A DNA stretch of 7,129 nucleotides, from contig CAYOWC010000258.1 of NCBI GenBank assembly GCA_964407525.1, forward strand, positions 1-7,129, written 5' to 3'. This stretch comes from DUZB01 sp964407525. Lineage in GTDB: Bacteria; Desulfobacterota; DSM-4660; Desulfatiglandales; Desulfatiglandaceae. Under the pieces are notes generated by a model. The model was given only the letters and a program-made list of their open reading frames with translations, ran no database searches and had not been told where the DNA came from. Shown piece by piece: positions 1 through 6,834 of the stretch. A program made the translations under genes and the position numbers. Positions within the stretch are counted from its first letter, which is position 1; the number at the start of each line of letters is the position of its first letter.

Positions 1-1998
1 TTAGGCACTCGGCATTTCATCCACAAACTCGAGGGTTAGAATATCATCCCATGGCTCCGCTTTTTTTATTTTTACTCGTATTTTCTGCCCTGGGGAAAAG
101 ATCATGCCACTTTGACGCTTCAGATCGCACAAGAGCAGAAAATCGTTCAGAATAACTCGGTACTTGCTTTTCATTTCATTCAGGATCAGTGCTTCAAACA
201 CTTCCCCCCGGTGCATGGAAAGAAATTTAAGGGTCCAGTACCGAATGCGGCTCCTTTTAATAAATCCCACTTTCTTAATAACAGGCTCAACAGAAATTCT
301 GAGCTCCTCGAGATCTCCATCATTATAAAGGAGGTCCTTCCCCAGTAGAAAACAGTGCAATTGCCTCTGGATAACCAGATCAAGGTACCGCCTGATCGGT
401 GATGTGGCCTGCGTATAACCATCTACCCCCAATCCGGAATGTTTACCCGGCACCGTAGAAATATGGAGGGGACTAAGCTTGCGACGCTGTGTAAAAACAT
501 AGTAGATATAACCGGATTCATCAAAGGAAAATCGCTCACCTGGGTCACCCTGATTTCTGAAGAGAACCGGAATATCGTTTTCGTAACAAAATCCGGCCGT
601 CAGACTATTATAAATAATCATGAGCTCAGCCACAATCATTCTTGAGGGAGTGTCCTGCTCTTCCAGTGCAAAGGTAGCAAGGGTTTCACCGTTGAAAGTA
701 AATTCGGGTTCCGGAAGGGACAGGTTCAGGGCATCCTGGTCCATCCTCTTCTGCCTCAACCGCAGACATAACCTGTGCAATTCCAACATCAGCGGGTCGT
801 TTTCAAGGTTTTGGTTCACATCACCGTAAACCAACTGCTGCCGCACTCGTATAATGCTCGGAGTAAATCGATAATCGATCAATTCTCCGGCCCTGTCAAA
901 TTTAACCAGAAGGGATATGGAAAGTCGATCGGAATCCTTTTTAAGACTCAGAAGATCCTGGGAAAGTTCCGGGGGAATCATCGGTATCTGTCTGCGTGGA
1001 AGATAATGAGAAGACGCCCTCGAAGCTGCCGCCAAGTCCAGAGCACTCTCGGGAGCGATCACTGCCGCTACATCCGAAATATGGATGCCGACCAAGAGGT
1101 TATCCCCTTCTATGACAATGCTCAAGGCATCGTCATAATCAAGTGTGTCAGGCCCATCAATGGTAAAACAGGGAAGGTGCCTCAAATCTTCACGACCGTC
1201 GGCGGCAGGCTGCTTCCCGGCAAGATTCTCTGCTTCTGCCAGTTCCTTTTCTGTAAAGGATAGATCAATGTCAGCCTTCAATAAGTCCAGATTTTCATCT
1301 TCTCGCCATATGCCCAGTTTCACCAGTAGAGACATGGACTGCCTGATATCCGTAATGCCGGCAGCGGAGAGGAGTTCTTTGCCGTACTTAAAATCCGGGG
1401 CATCATTCCCGTTAAGGGCCAGCTGAACCAACAGGTCAATAATTTCTTCCTTGAATGGAGGAGCTTCCGCAGTTTTGCCCCGGCAAACTTCCGAAAGCCA
1501 CAGGCTCCCATGTCTGAGCCTCTCGGCCTTGATCTCCTCTTCTTCCTTCTGTCGCCTGATCTGGTCAACCCGATCTTCGGAATTAGGCATAAATTGCCCG
1601 TTTTTCATTTTAAAATACAAGCGGTTGTCAAAAATAGCCCTCAGGATCGCGGAGGCGTGATTGTCTCCTGCCTCATCCCCAAAAACAAGTTCCGCCAGAT
1701 ATTTATGGTCGTATGTTTCTTCATCATCTCGAACTAGTTCCCAGACTTCCTCCACATCAATTTCATGCTTCAACTTATCCCTGGCATTTTCAATATCACA
1801 AAGCCCTGCGATAAGAACTTCCCTGGGCTTTGAAAGATTTACACCAGTTTCAGAAACCGCAATGGCCCGCTTGGGGGAAAGATTAATTTCCCTGTTTGAA
1901 GCCGTCAACAGATGCAAACGGCTCCCCCTTTCCTCGAGGCATATGGTGCAGATAAAACGACCTTGATCTATATATTCTACGATTTTCCCCTCGTACAT
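1..1998 (-). CDS. RNB-domain exoribonuclease (RNase II/R family)
   Basis: This is probably a 3'-to-5' hydrolytic exoribonuclease that degrades single-stranded RNA to nucleotides in the cytoplasm. From the ATG at 1998 it has 665 residues. A small beta-rich N-terminal domain spans residues 1-50, a helical and winged-helix-like segment about 80-165 includes a charged KEEEEIKAER stretch, and the RNB core covers about 275-560. The catalytic motif TIDGPDTLDYDDA gives metal ligands D281, D287, D289 and D290, with the same 6-2-1 spacing as E. coli RNase II. SHYLPRRQIPMIPPELS and the C-terminal RNB signature TSPIRRYLDL (from about residue 532) are present, followed by an S1-like tail at about 599-660. 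The ORF can extend to a TTG at 2013, but AAAGGA directly abuts that TTG. MYEGKIVEYID also looks like the family start, so I prefer 1998. Canonical paired cold-shock domains are not obvious, so rnb versus rnr is left open. The stop codon sits at the window edge and the gene is complete. Confidence 0.93.
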   Translation of the reverse strand: MYEGKIVEYIDQGRFICTICLEERGSRLHLLTASNREINLSPKRAIAVSETGVNLSKPREVLIAGLCDIENARDKLKHEIDVEEVWELVRDDEETYDHKYLAELVFGDEAGDNHASAILRAIFDNRLYFKMKNGQFMPNSEDRVDQIRRQKEEEEIKAERLRHGSLWLSEVCRGKTAEAPPFKEEIIDLLVQLALNGNDAPDFKYGKELLSAAGITDIRQSMSLLVKLGIWREDENLDLLKADIDLSFTEKELAEAENLAGKQPAADGREDLRHLPCFTIDGPDTLDYDDALSIVIEGDNLLVGIHISDVAAVIAPESALDLAAASRASSHYLPRRQIPMIPPELSQDLLSLKKDSDRLSISLLVKFDRAGELIDYRFTPSIIRVRQQLVYGDVNQNLENDPLMLELHRLCLRLRQKRMDQDALNLSLPEPEFTFNGETLATFALEEQDTPSRMIVAELMIIYNSLTAGFCYENDIPVLFRNQGDPGERFSFDESGYIYYVFTQRRKLSPLHISTVPGKHSGLGVDGYTQATSPIRRYLDLVIQRQLHCFLLGKDLLYNDGDLEELRISVEPVIKKVGFIKRSRIRYWTLKFLSMHRGEVFEALILNEMKSKYRVILNDFLLLCDLKRQSGMIFSPGQKIRVKIKKAEPWDDILTLEFVDEMPSA

Positions 1999-2072
1999 AT
2001 AAAACGCTACCAATCCTTTCTGTGAATCCGAACTCAGAGGCCCTAATTGCAGGGCATTGGGTGCGGGGGTAC

Positions 2073-2100
2073 TTGTTATCTATCCGTTGATGGCTATTAT
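2073..2100 (+). promoter_or_regulatory. Candidate sigma70-like promoter for the NCS2 permease gene
   Basis: TTGTTA (2073-2078) and TATTAT (2095-2100) are separated by 16 bases. They would start transcription near 2107 and leave a leader of about 90 bases before the ATG at 2198. The site lies in the gap between the divergent exoribonuclease and permease genes. I saw no convincing promoter on the opposite strand. A short inverted repeat, GCCCT/AGGGC (2040-2055), lies upstream; its role, if any, is unknown. The hexamer match is good but not exceptional. Confidence 0.4.
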
Positions 2101-2187
2101 TCAGTCGTGCTTTAAAACCCTTTTCCTTTTTGTTCGCAGTGTAGTAACAGGTGAGGACGATCCTGTCAATGCTACCGTTTTAATACC

Positions 2188-2191
2188 AGGA
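2188..2191 (+). promoter_or_regulatory. Ribosome binding site that decides the permease start
   Basis: AGGA lies 6 bases before the ATG at 2198. This supports that codon over the TTG at 2057, from which the open frame could also begin. The extra 47 residues from the TTG would add a hydrophobic stretch that the family does not have before its MQFDYDLNQR-type N-terminus. Confidence 0.7.
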
Positions 2192-2197
2192 ATCAAA

Positions 2198-3502
2198 ATG
2201 CAATTTGACTACGATCTCAATCAAAGGGTACCAATTCTAAAATCCCTCCTCCTGGGGCTTCAATGGGCAGCCATCCTCATTTCCTCCATTATCATCCTCG
2301 GGAAGGTCATCGGAGCCCTCCATTATAGCGATGCCATGGGACAGATCCTGTACCTCCAAAAAATCCTTTTTCTATGCGCCGTAACTCTCTTCTGCCAAGT
2401 CTTCTGGGGACATAAACTACCGGTGGCCCCCGGCCCTGCCGCAGTGCTATTTGTGGGCATCCTGGCCAGCCAAGGGTTTGGAATACAAACCATATACTCC
2501 TCATTGGTAATCGGAGGGGGATTGATTGCCGTCCTTTCAATCAGTGGGCTTTTTAAGTATCTCCAGAAATTCTTCACGTCCAATGTGATCGCCGTGGTCC
2601 TGCTGCTCATCACCTTTACCATCGCCCCCACCATCCGAAATCTGATGATCGACAGCCAAAATGGGATCGATCCCGTCTACAATATGGGTTTTTCCCTGTC
2701 CCTGGTTTTTGTGATGCTTCTGCTTTATGGAATGTTGAGCGGAATTTGGCGGGCCACCCTCATGATCTGGGGCATGATTTTCGGCAGCCTCTGTTATTTC
2801 CTGATATTTCACGGCAGCCTGGCCTATGGACCGCCATCAGACATCCCATTGTTCAATGATTTCTTCGAACAAATGAACTTCCACTTCTCGTTCCAACCGG
2901 GGGTTCTCATCTCTTTTCTCTTTTGCTATATAGCCCTTTCCATCAATGATTTAGGGTCGATTCAGGCAGTCAACGAAATGCTGAAGCCGGGAGATGAAGG
3001 CGGCCGCATTACCCGGGGCATAGCCATTACCGGCGTGGCTAATATAGCCGCCGGATTTTTCGGTGTAATCGGGCCTGTCAATTACACTATCAGCCCAGGG
3101 GTAATCGTATCCACGAGATGCGCATCCCAATTCGTCCTGCTGCCTGCCGCCGCCGTGATGTTCCTATTGGCCTTTTTCCCGACTGCAACCGGATTCATCG
3201 GAAGCGTACCTTCCCCCGTGATCGGCGCGGTTCTGGCCTATGTGATGGTATCCCAAATCGCCTCGGGCCTGATGGTTGCCTTCAAAGGCACGGGCGGGAA
3301 AAGCTTTGCATTTGAAGATGGTATGGTTATCGGATTATCCATCCTTCTGGGAACTATAGTGGCATTTCTACCGTCACAGGTGGTCAATGGTCTCCCTCCT
3401 TTTTTAAGGCCTATTCTTGGCAATGGCTTCGTGGTAGGCGTGGTCAGCGCTCTCATCATGGAACACCTCGTGGTGGGACGAAAGCCAAAAAGAGAACCAT
3501 AA
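2198..3502 (+). CDS. NCS2 / solute-carrier-23 family permease (xanthine/uracil permease-like)
   Basis: This is an inner-membrane secondary transporter of the nucleobase-cation symporter-2 fold, 434 residues long, a normal family length. Some 12-14 hydrophobic segments are visible, for example about 14-38, 79-118, 128-145, 163-205, 233-252, 274-292, 309-328, 335-352, 372-392 and 405-425. Family signs are LLGLQW in TM1 (residues 18-23), LPVAPGPAAVLFVGILAS (74-91) and NYTISPGVIVSTR (295-307), which lines up with the NCS2 motif ending GxxxxTR. The usual polar substrate positions differ. TM1 has QW where QH is common. TM8 has NDLG (250-253) where UraA has EHIG. TM10 has I-S-P-G where UraA has E-N-I-G. 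It is therefore a divergent subclass and the substrate should not be assumed to be uracil or xanthine. It is divergent from the exoribonuclease gene, and no terminator is evident after it. Confidence 0.88.
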   Translation: MQFDYDLNQRVPILKSLLLGLQWAAILISSIIILGKVIGALHYSDAMGQILYLQKILFLCAVTLFCQVFWGHKLPVAPGPAAVLFVGILASQGFGIQTIYSSLVIGGGLIAVLSISGLFKYLQKFFTSNVIAVVLLLITFTIAPTIRNLMIDSQNGIDPVYNMGFSLSLVFVMLLLYGMLSGIWRATLMIWGMIFGSLCYFLIFHGSLAYGPPSDIPLFNDFFEQMNFHFSFQPGVLISFLFCYIALSINDLGSIQAVNEMLKPGDEGGRITRGIAITGVANIAAGFFGVIGPVNYTISPGVIVSTRCASQFVLLPAAAVMFLLAFFPTATGFIGSVPSPVIGAVLAYVMVSQIASGLMVAFKGTGGKSFAFEDGMVIGLSILLGTIVAFLPSQVVNGLPPFLRPILGNGFVVGVVSALIMEHLVVGRKPKREP

Positions 3503-3530
3503 CGGGGAGATTTATCAACATGCCATGCAA

Positions 3531-3559
3531 TTGCAAACATTCAGGAATTTTGTTAAAGT
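3531..3559 (+). promoter_or_regulatory. Weak candidate promoter for the peptidase-xerD-unknown gene cluster
   Basis: In the 97-base gap after the permease gene, TTGCAA (3531-3536) and TAAAGT (3554-3559) are 17 bases apart. Each matches 4 of 6 consensus positions. A perfect 10-base palindrome, TGCAATTGCA (3526-3535), overlaps the upstream hexamer and could be an operator. Both calls are tentative, because read-through from the permease gene is also possible. Confidence 0.3.
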
Positions 3560-3599
3560 ACAAATATTTTTGAACATGACTTCAAGAAAACGGTGATGA

Positions 3600-4727
3600 A
3601 TGGAAAAGCAAGATTACAAAAAACGTGTGTCAGCACTGAGAAAAAATTTTGAATTAGAGGCTGATGGGAAACACGACACCCTATGGATCATTCAATCTGA
3701 AAATAGGCGGTACTGTTCCGGGTTCACCGCAGAAGATCCCCAATGCAACGAATCGTGCGGCTCGCTCCTCATCAGCGGGGAACACACACTGCTGGTCACG
3801 GATTCCCGGTATACCCTGCAGGCTGAAAAAGAAGCAGCATATTTTTCGGTAAAGACTTTGAAAACCGGGCTCATGGATGATTTCCCTGAACTTATGAAAG
3901 AGACGGGAACAAAAACTCTGGGTTTTGAAGGAGACTATCTCCCCTGGAAGAAACACGGCGAGTTAAAAGAAAAACTTACAGCCCTCTCACCGCCGGTGGC
4001 CCTTGAACCCATGGATTCGGTAATTGAAGAGATGCGGGAAATCAAAGAAGAAGCAGAAATCAGAGCGTTGAAAGATGCTGCCCATATGATCAGCCGCATT
4101 TTAGATGAACTATTCTCTCAGCTGAAACCGGGCATGACGGAGTTGGAAGCGGCCTGGCAAATTGAAAGACTTGCCAGGGATGCCGGAGCAGATGGCCTTT
4201 CATTCCCCCCCATAGTAGCGTCCGGACCCAACGGAGCCCTTCCCCATGCAGAGCCCTCAAACAGAAAACTCCGGCAAGGAGAACCTATTATAATAGATGC
4301 CGGTGTGAAACTGCACGGATACTGCTCCGACATCACAAGGACAGTTTTTCTTGGAAGCCCTGATAAGGAATTTGCAGATATTTACAGGACAGTCCGGAAA
4401 GCCCAACTCGCGGCATTAAAATCCGCCAGACCTCATATGCAAAGCACGGATCTTGACTCCATAGCAAGAAATCTCATTAAAGAGGCCGGCTATGGTGACT
4501 ATTTTGGACACAGTCTCGGTCACGGGGTAGGACTTGCCACTCACGAAGGACCGAGAGTAGGGCCACGAAATCCGGTCACCTTCAAACCCGGAAACGTAGT
4601 TACCATTGAACCGGGCATTTACATTCCTGGAAAAGGGGGAGTTCGTCTGGAAGAAATGGTCTGGATTACAGAGACAGGATCAGAGGTTCTGACTGACAAT
4701 AATCACTTCTACAATTTCAGGACATAA
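3600..4727 (+). CDS. M24-family Xaa-Pro-type metallopeptidase (aminopeptidase P / proline dipeptidase family)
   Basis: This is a cytoplasmic two-metal (Mn or Co) peptidase expected to remove N-terminal residues before proline or to split Xaa-Pro dipeptides. Of its 375 residues, about 1-135 form the creatinase-like N-terminal domain and 150-370 the pita-bread catalytic domain. All five metal ligands are visible: D233 (IIDAG), D244 (CSDITRT), H308 (GHSLGHGVG), E337 (TIEPG) and E351 (VRLEE). The accessory histidines H216 (LPHAEPSN) and H315 (THEGPRVG) are also there, so it should be active. It is shorter than E. coli PepP and closer in length to the YpdF/PepQ-like members, so aminopeptidase and dipeptidase cannot be separated by eye. 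The start is the ATG at 3600, preceded by a fair GGTGA. The stop is 4 bases before the recombinase start, which suggests one transcript and translational coupling. Confidence 0.93.
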   Translation: MEKQDYKKRVSALRKNFELEADGKHDTLWIIQSENRRYCSGFTAEDPQCNESCGSLLISGEHTLLVTDSRYTLQAEKEAAYFSVKTLKTGLMDDFPELMKETGTKTLGFEGDYLPWKKHGELKEKLTALSPPVALEPMDSVIEEMREIKEEAEIRALKDAAHMISRILDELFSQLKPGMTELEAAWQIERLARDAGADGLSFPPIVASGPNGALPHAEPSNRKLRQGEPIIIDAGVKLHGYCSDITRTVFLGSPDKEFADIYRTVRKAQLAALKSARPHMQSTDLDSIARNLIKEAGYGDYFGHSLGHGVGLATHEGPRVGPRNPVTFKPGNVVTIEPGIYIPGKGGVRLEEMVWITETGSEVLTDNNHFYNFRT

Positions 4728-4731
4728 AACA

Positions 4732-5619
4732 TTGGACTTCAACAACCTCATCGACCAATTTGTCAATCACATGAGAGTAGAACGGGGGCTGGCTGAGAAT
4801 ACGGTCTCGGCCTACAGCGGGGATCTTGTGGAACTGGCAAAATTTTTTGAGAATAAGGATCTGAACCCTTTCGATATTTCAAGGAAATCCATTGCCGATT
4901 ATGTGAGTTTTTTACGAAAAAAACATTCCCCAAGATCTGTGGCAAGAAAGATTTCCGCCACAAAAATGTTTTTTCGTTTTCTCGCTTCGGAAGGACTTAT
5001 AAAAATAGACCCCGCACGACTCCTCGAAACGCCTCACCTTCCAAGGTCGTTGCCGGACGTCTTGAATATAGAGCAAATAAAGCAACTGCTTGCCCAACCG
5101 GATAGTACAAAAGCGAAAGGACAGAGAGATAATGCCATGATTGAGTTGCTCTATGCATCGGGGTTGAGGGTCTCTGAACTGATAAATCTCAAAATCCAGG
5201 ATGTAAACCTGGAAGCTGGTTTTTTGCGAACCATGGGAAAGGGCTCCAAAGAAAGGCTTGTCCCCTTCGGAGAAAAAGCAAGAAAGGCGGTTATTGCGTA
5301 TATCCAAGGTGGCCGGGCTATGCTAGACAAGGGGGAGAACTCCCCATATCTCTTCCTCAATTTCAGGCAAAAACCGATGACCAGACAGGGTTTCTGGAAG
5401 ATTATCAAAAAATACGGGAAAGACGCGGGCATCAAGAAGAAGATCACCCCACACAGTCTGAGGCATTCTTTTGCAAGCCATCTTCTGGAGGGGGGAGCTG
5501 ACTTGCGAGCCGTACAGGTCATGCTGGGCCATGAAGATATTTCCACCACCCAGATCTATACCCACGTCACAAGAGAAAGGCTGAAAGAGCTTCATGAAAA
5601 ATGTCATCCCAGACCGTAG
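4732..5619 (+). CDS. xerD: Tyrosine recombinase XerD-like (XerC/XerD)
   Basis: This is a site-specific recombinase that, with a XerC partner and FtsK, resolves chromosome dimers at dif. Its 295 residues are close to the 298 of E. coli XerD. The N-terminal SAM-like core-binding domain spans about 1-90 (IDQFVNHMRVERGLAENTVSAY) and the catalytic domain about 108-290. All catalytic residues are seen: R146 (ASGLRVSEL), K170 (GKGSKERLVP), H241 and R244 (HSLRHSFASHLL), H267 (MLGHEDISTTQ) and Y276 (IYTHV). The R-to-K and H-to-R spacings match XerD. The start is TTG at 4732, with AGGA (4719-4722) 9 bases upstream. The next in-frame ATG would cut into the conserved first helix. Intact motifs and a standard Xer N-terminus argue for the housekeeping enzyme rather than a phage or island integrase. 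XerC versus XerD is judged from the MDFNNLIDQF-type start and is less certain than the family. Confidence 0.93.
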   Translation: MDFNNLIDQFVNHMRVERGLAENTVSAYSGDLVELAKFFENKDLNPFDISRKSIADYVSFLRKKHSPRSVARKISATKMFFRFLASEGLIKIDPARLLETPHLPRSLPDVLNIEQIKQLLAQPDSTKAKGQRDNAMIELLYASGLRVSELINLKIQDVNLEAGFLRTMGKGSKERLVPFGEKARKAVIAYIQGGRAMLDKGENSPYLFLNFRQKPMTRQGFWKIIKKYGKDAGIKKKITPHSLRHSFASHLLEGGADLRAVQVMLGHEDISTTQIYTHVTRERLKELHEKCHPRP

Positions 5620-5633
5620 AGTGATAATGAACG

Positions 5634-6239
5634 ATGGGTGATCTTATCAGGCTTAAAGACAGAATAAAGGAAGCAACGGGAAGAGGTAGTTCCGGCCCAT
5701 GGGAATTCCGTAAACCCATGTGGAGAACTGTTCATTTCACGCAGATTCTCCGTATTTCAATAGAAGAGCTGCCCTCAAACTCCAAAGCATTCCCTCAGAT
5801 GCCTCCCCATTTCGTATTGAAAGGCGGCCTAGCTTATACCATACTCTCCATGTATACCAATAGAGACAACGAAAGGGAAATGAGGGAGATCTATTATCTC
5901 ATAGGCCTTATGGACTGCATGATCAACCAGGTAAATGCCGTTTTGAGAACAGACCTGCTCCGATCCATGTACAAGCAGGTATTTGCGATGAAGGAAAAGA
6001 TGAATCTTCACTGGCACGGGAACCTTGACCAAGTACTACTTCCCATTGATCCGCAGTTCTTCAATGGTCTTGAATACCGCTCTCTCTTAAAGAACGCCGG
6101 GACCATGAAGGAACTTTACCAGACAATCAGACAGGGAACAGAAAACATGTTTGATGTCCTGTCTGAGAACTACGTTTTCTTCTGCCCTGGAGGAGGGGGG
6201 GATGTATGGAACAAACAGGACGGAATAGAAAAGCCCTAA
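5634..6239 (+). CDS. Uncharacterised 201-residue protein, last gene of the peptidase-xerD cluster
   Basis: I do not recognise this family. The frame opens with ATG 14 bases after the recombinase stop. An in-frame stop lies just upstream, so 5634 is the first possible start, although its ribosome site is weak. There is no signal peptide and no clear membrane span. It looks soluble and mostly helical, with a basic start (LIRLKDRIKEATGR) and a W/R-rich stretch (PWEFRKPMWRTVHFTQILR, about 22-40). It also has many methionines, only two cysteines (C95, C184) and an HWHGN at 126-130. The end is glycine-rich (FFCPGGGGD, 182-190) and a run of seven G bases (6195-6201) codes for part of it. Clean codon use, a full-length frame and tight spacing behind xerD support a real gene. 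A conserved hypothetical of Desulfobacterota-type genomes is a guess. No terminator is visible between its stop and the tRNA promoter. Confidence 0.8.
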   Translation: MGDLIRLKDRIKEATGRGSSGPWEFRKPMWRTVHFTQILRISIEELPSNSKAFPQMPPHFVLKGGLAYTILSMYTNRDNEREMREIYYLIGLMDCMINQVNAVLRTDLLRSMYKQVFAMKEKMNLHWHGNLDQVLLPIDPQFFNGLEYRSLLKNAGTMKELYQTIRQGTENMFDVLSENYVFFCPGGGGDVWNKQDGIEKP

Positions 6240-6264
6240 ATCCCTCCAGTCGTCGTTTTTTTAT

Positions 6265-6292
6265 TTGACAAAAGAAAATTGCGATTTATAGT
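6265..6292 (+). promoter_or_regulatory. Strong sigma70-like promoter of the initiator tRNA gene
   Basis: A perfect TTGACA (6265-6270) and TATAGT (6287-6292) are 16 bases apart, matching 11 of 12 consensus positions. The expected transcription start near 6299 is only a few bases before the mature tRNA 5' end, leaving a very short leader for RNase P. This explains how the tRNA is transcribed independently of the upstream protein genes. Confidence 0.75.
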
Positions 6293-6302
6293 GTTTGGAT
6301 GC

Positions 6303-6379
<77 letters not shown>

Positions 6380-6391
6380 AAAAAGAAATTC

Positions 6392-6424
6392 AAGGGGTTA
6401 CGTTAATAGCGTAGCCCCTTTTTT
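6392..6424 (+). terminator. Intrinsic terminator of the tRNA-fMet transcript
   Basis: AAGGGGTTACG (6392-6402) pairs with CGTAGCCCCTT (6410-6420) through one G-U pair. It leaves a 7-base loop and is followed by a six-base T run (6419-6424). The stem is 11 pairs long with a G/C-rich base, a textbook Rho-independent terminator. Confidence 0.9.
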
Positions 6425-6660
6425 ATTGGTCAAAAAAACTATACCCCACACCCATAAGGAAAATGGGCTTTTCGTAGGTTCAACCAATGCACCCGGAAAA
6501 GGATACCTTGCTCACCATCTCCCTGCCTGACCTTTTTCAGTATTTATTTCAAAAAAACACTTGAATTAATCATCTCAAAAATACTATCATCTCTTTGTCA
6601 ATTATTACTAGCCTAAAACAGAAGCAACCATCAGGTAAATGTCAAAATGGATATCGTCTG
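6425..6660. other. A/T-rich noncoding stretch after the tRNA
   Basis: No convincing gene is seen on either strand. Base composition falls sharply: 6541-6600 has 13 G or C in 60. A weak hairpin CCCAT/ATGGG (6451-6467) is followed by CTTTTC and could act as a backup terminator. ATTGGT (6425-6430) and ACCAAT (6483-6488) are complementary but far apart. The stretch could be eroded accessory DNA next to the tRNA. Confidence 0.5.
6561..6590 (+). promoter_or_regulatory. Weak candidate promoter ahead of the second hairpin
   Basis: TTGAAT (6561-6566) and TATCAT (6585-6590) are 18 bases apart. In such A/T-rich DNA this match could easily be chance. If real, it would make an RNA of about 105 bases ending at the hairpin at 6662-6702, or a leader reading into the genes beyond it. 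Confidence 0.2.
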
Positions 6661-6661
6661 C

Positions 6662-6702
6662 AAAACCCCCATATCTTTATATAAGGATAGTGGGGGTTTT
6701 TT
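6662..6702 (+). terminator. Strong terminator-like hairpin, possibly bidirectional
   Basis: AAAACCCCCA (6662-6671) pairs perfectly with TGGGGGTTTT (6691-6700). Inside, TATC pairs with GATA next to a single-base bulge, and the A/U-rich interior TTTATATAA can fold further. A T run follows (6697-6702), and the A run on the left arm would serve the same role on the other strand. No intact gene lies immediately upstream, so what it terminates is unclear. The candidates are a small RNA, a leader (attenuator), or a gene lost by deletion. Confidence 0.7.
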
Positions 6703-6721
6703 ATTTGGAGGATAAGTTTTA

Positions 6722-6805
6722 ATACGAAAAGACCATTCACTGAGTCTACGTTCATATCAGGATTACGATGAGGACAAATCAATTTTTGATATGGGGTATA
6801 TGTAA
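6722..6805 (+). other. 27-codon frame with a ribosome site but an ATA first codon (possible gene remnant)
   Basis: GGAGG (6707-6711) is followed 10 bases later by ATA (6722-6724), which opens a frame ending at TAA (6803-6805). The peptide includes KDHSLSLRSYQDYDEDKS, a sequence with protein-like character, and no standard start codon lies between the upstream in-frame stop and ATA. It may be the 5' end of a former gene whose ATG mutated to ATA, or chance. I do not recognise the peptide. Confidence 0.2.
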
Positions 6806-6834
6806 CCATCAAAAAATATCAGGGGATTTTTTTC

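Noticed and set aside
775..1263. A 162-codon open frame on the plus strand inside the exoribonuclease gene
   Set aside because: It lies wholly antisense to a gene with intact catalytic motifs. Its translation has no recognisable domain, and it has no separate promoter or ribosome site I could see.
1999..2013. Upstream TTG start at 2013 for the exoribonuclease
   Set aside because: The only purine-rich ribosome site abuts this TTG with no spacing, and the family-like N-terminus begins at the ATG at 1998. Not fully excluded.
2057..2197. N-terminal extension of the permease from a TTG at 2057
   Set aside because: AGGA precedes the ATG at 2198 at good spacing, and the family begins near MQFDYDLN. 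The extension overlaps the likely promoter.
4912..5549. Two overlapping minus-strand frames of about 130 codons inside xerD
   Set aside because: They are antisense to a fully conserved tyrosine recombinase and show no domain or start signals. They are shadow frames.
4732..5619. The tyrosine recombinase as an island integrase linked to the tRNA
   Set aside because: Its length, N-terminus and motif spacing match housekeeping XerD. It is embedded in a tight operon with a peptidase gene, and no tRNA repeat is present.
6425..6660. CRISPR array or tandem repeats in the A/T-rich stretch
   Set aside because: No unit recurs at regular spacing. Only short A and T runs and isolated weak inverted repeats are present.
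6639..6722. A 27-codon frame starting ATG at 6639 and running through the hairpin
   Set aside because: It covers both arms of a strong terminator and has only a poor ribosome site. Its peptide looks random, so it is most likely chance.
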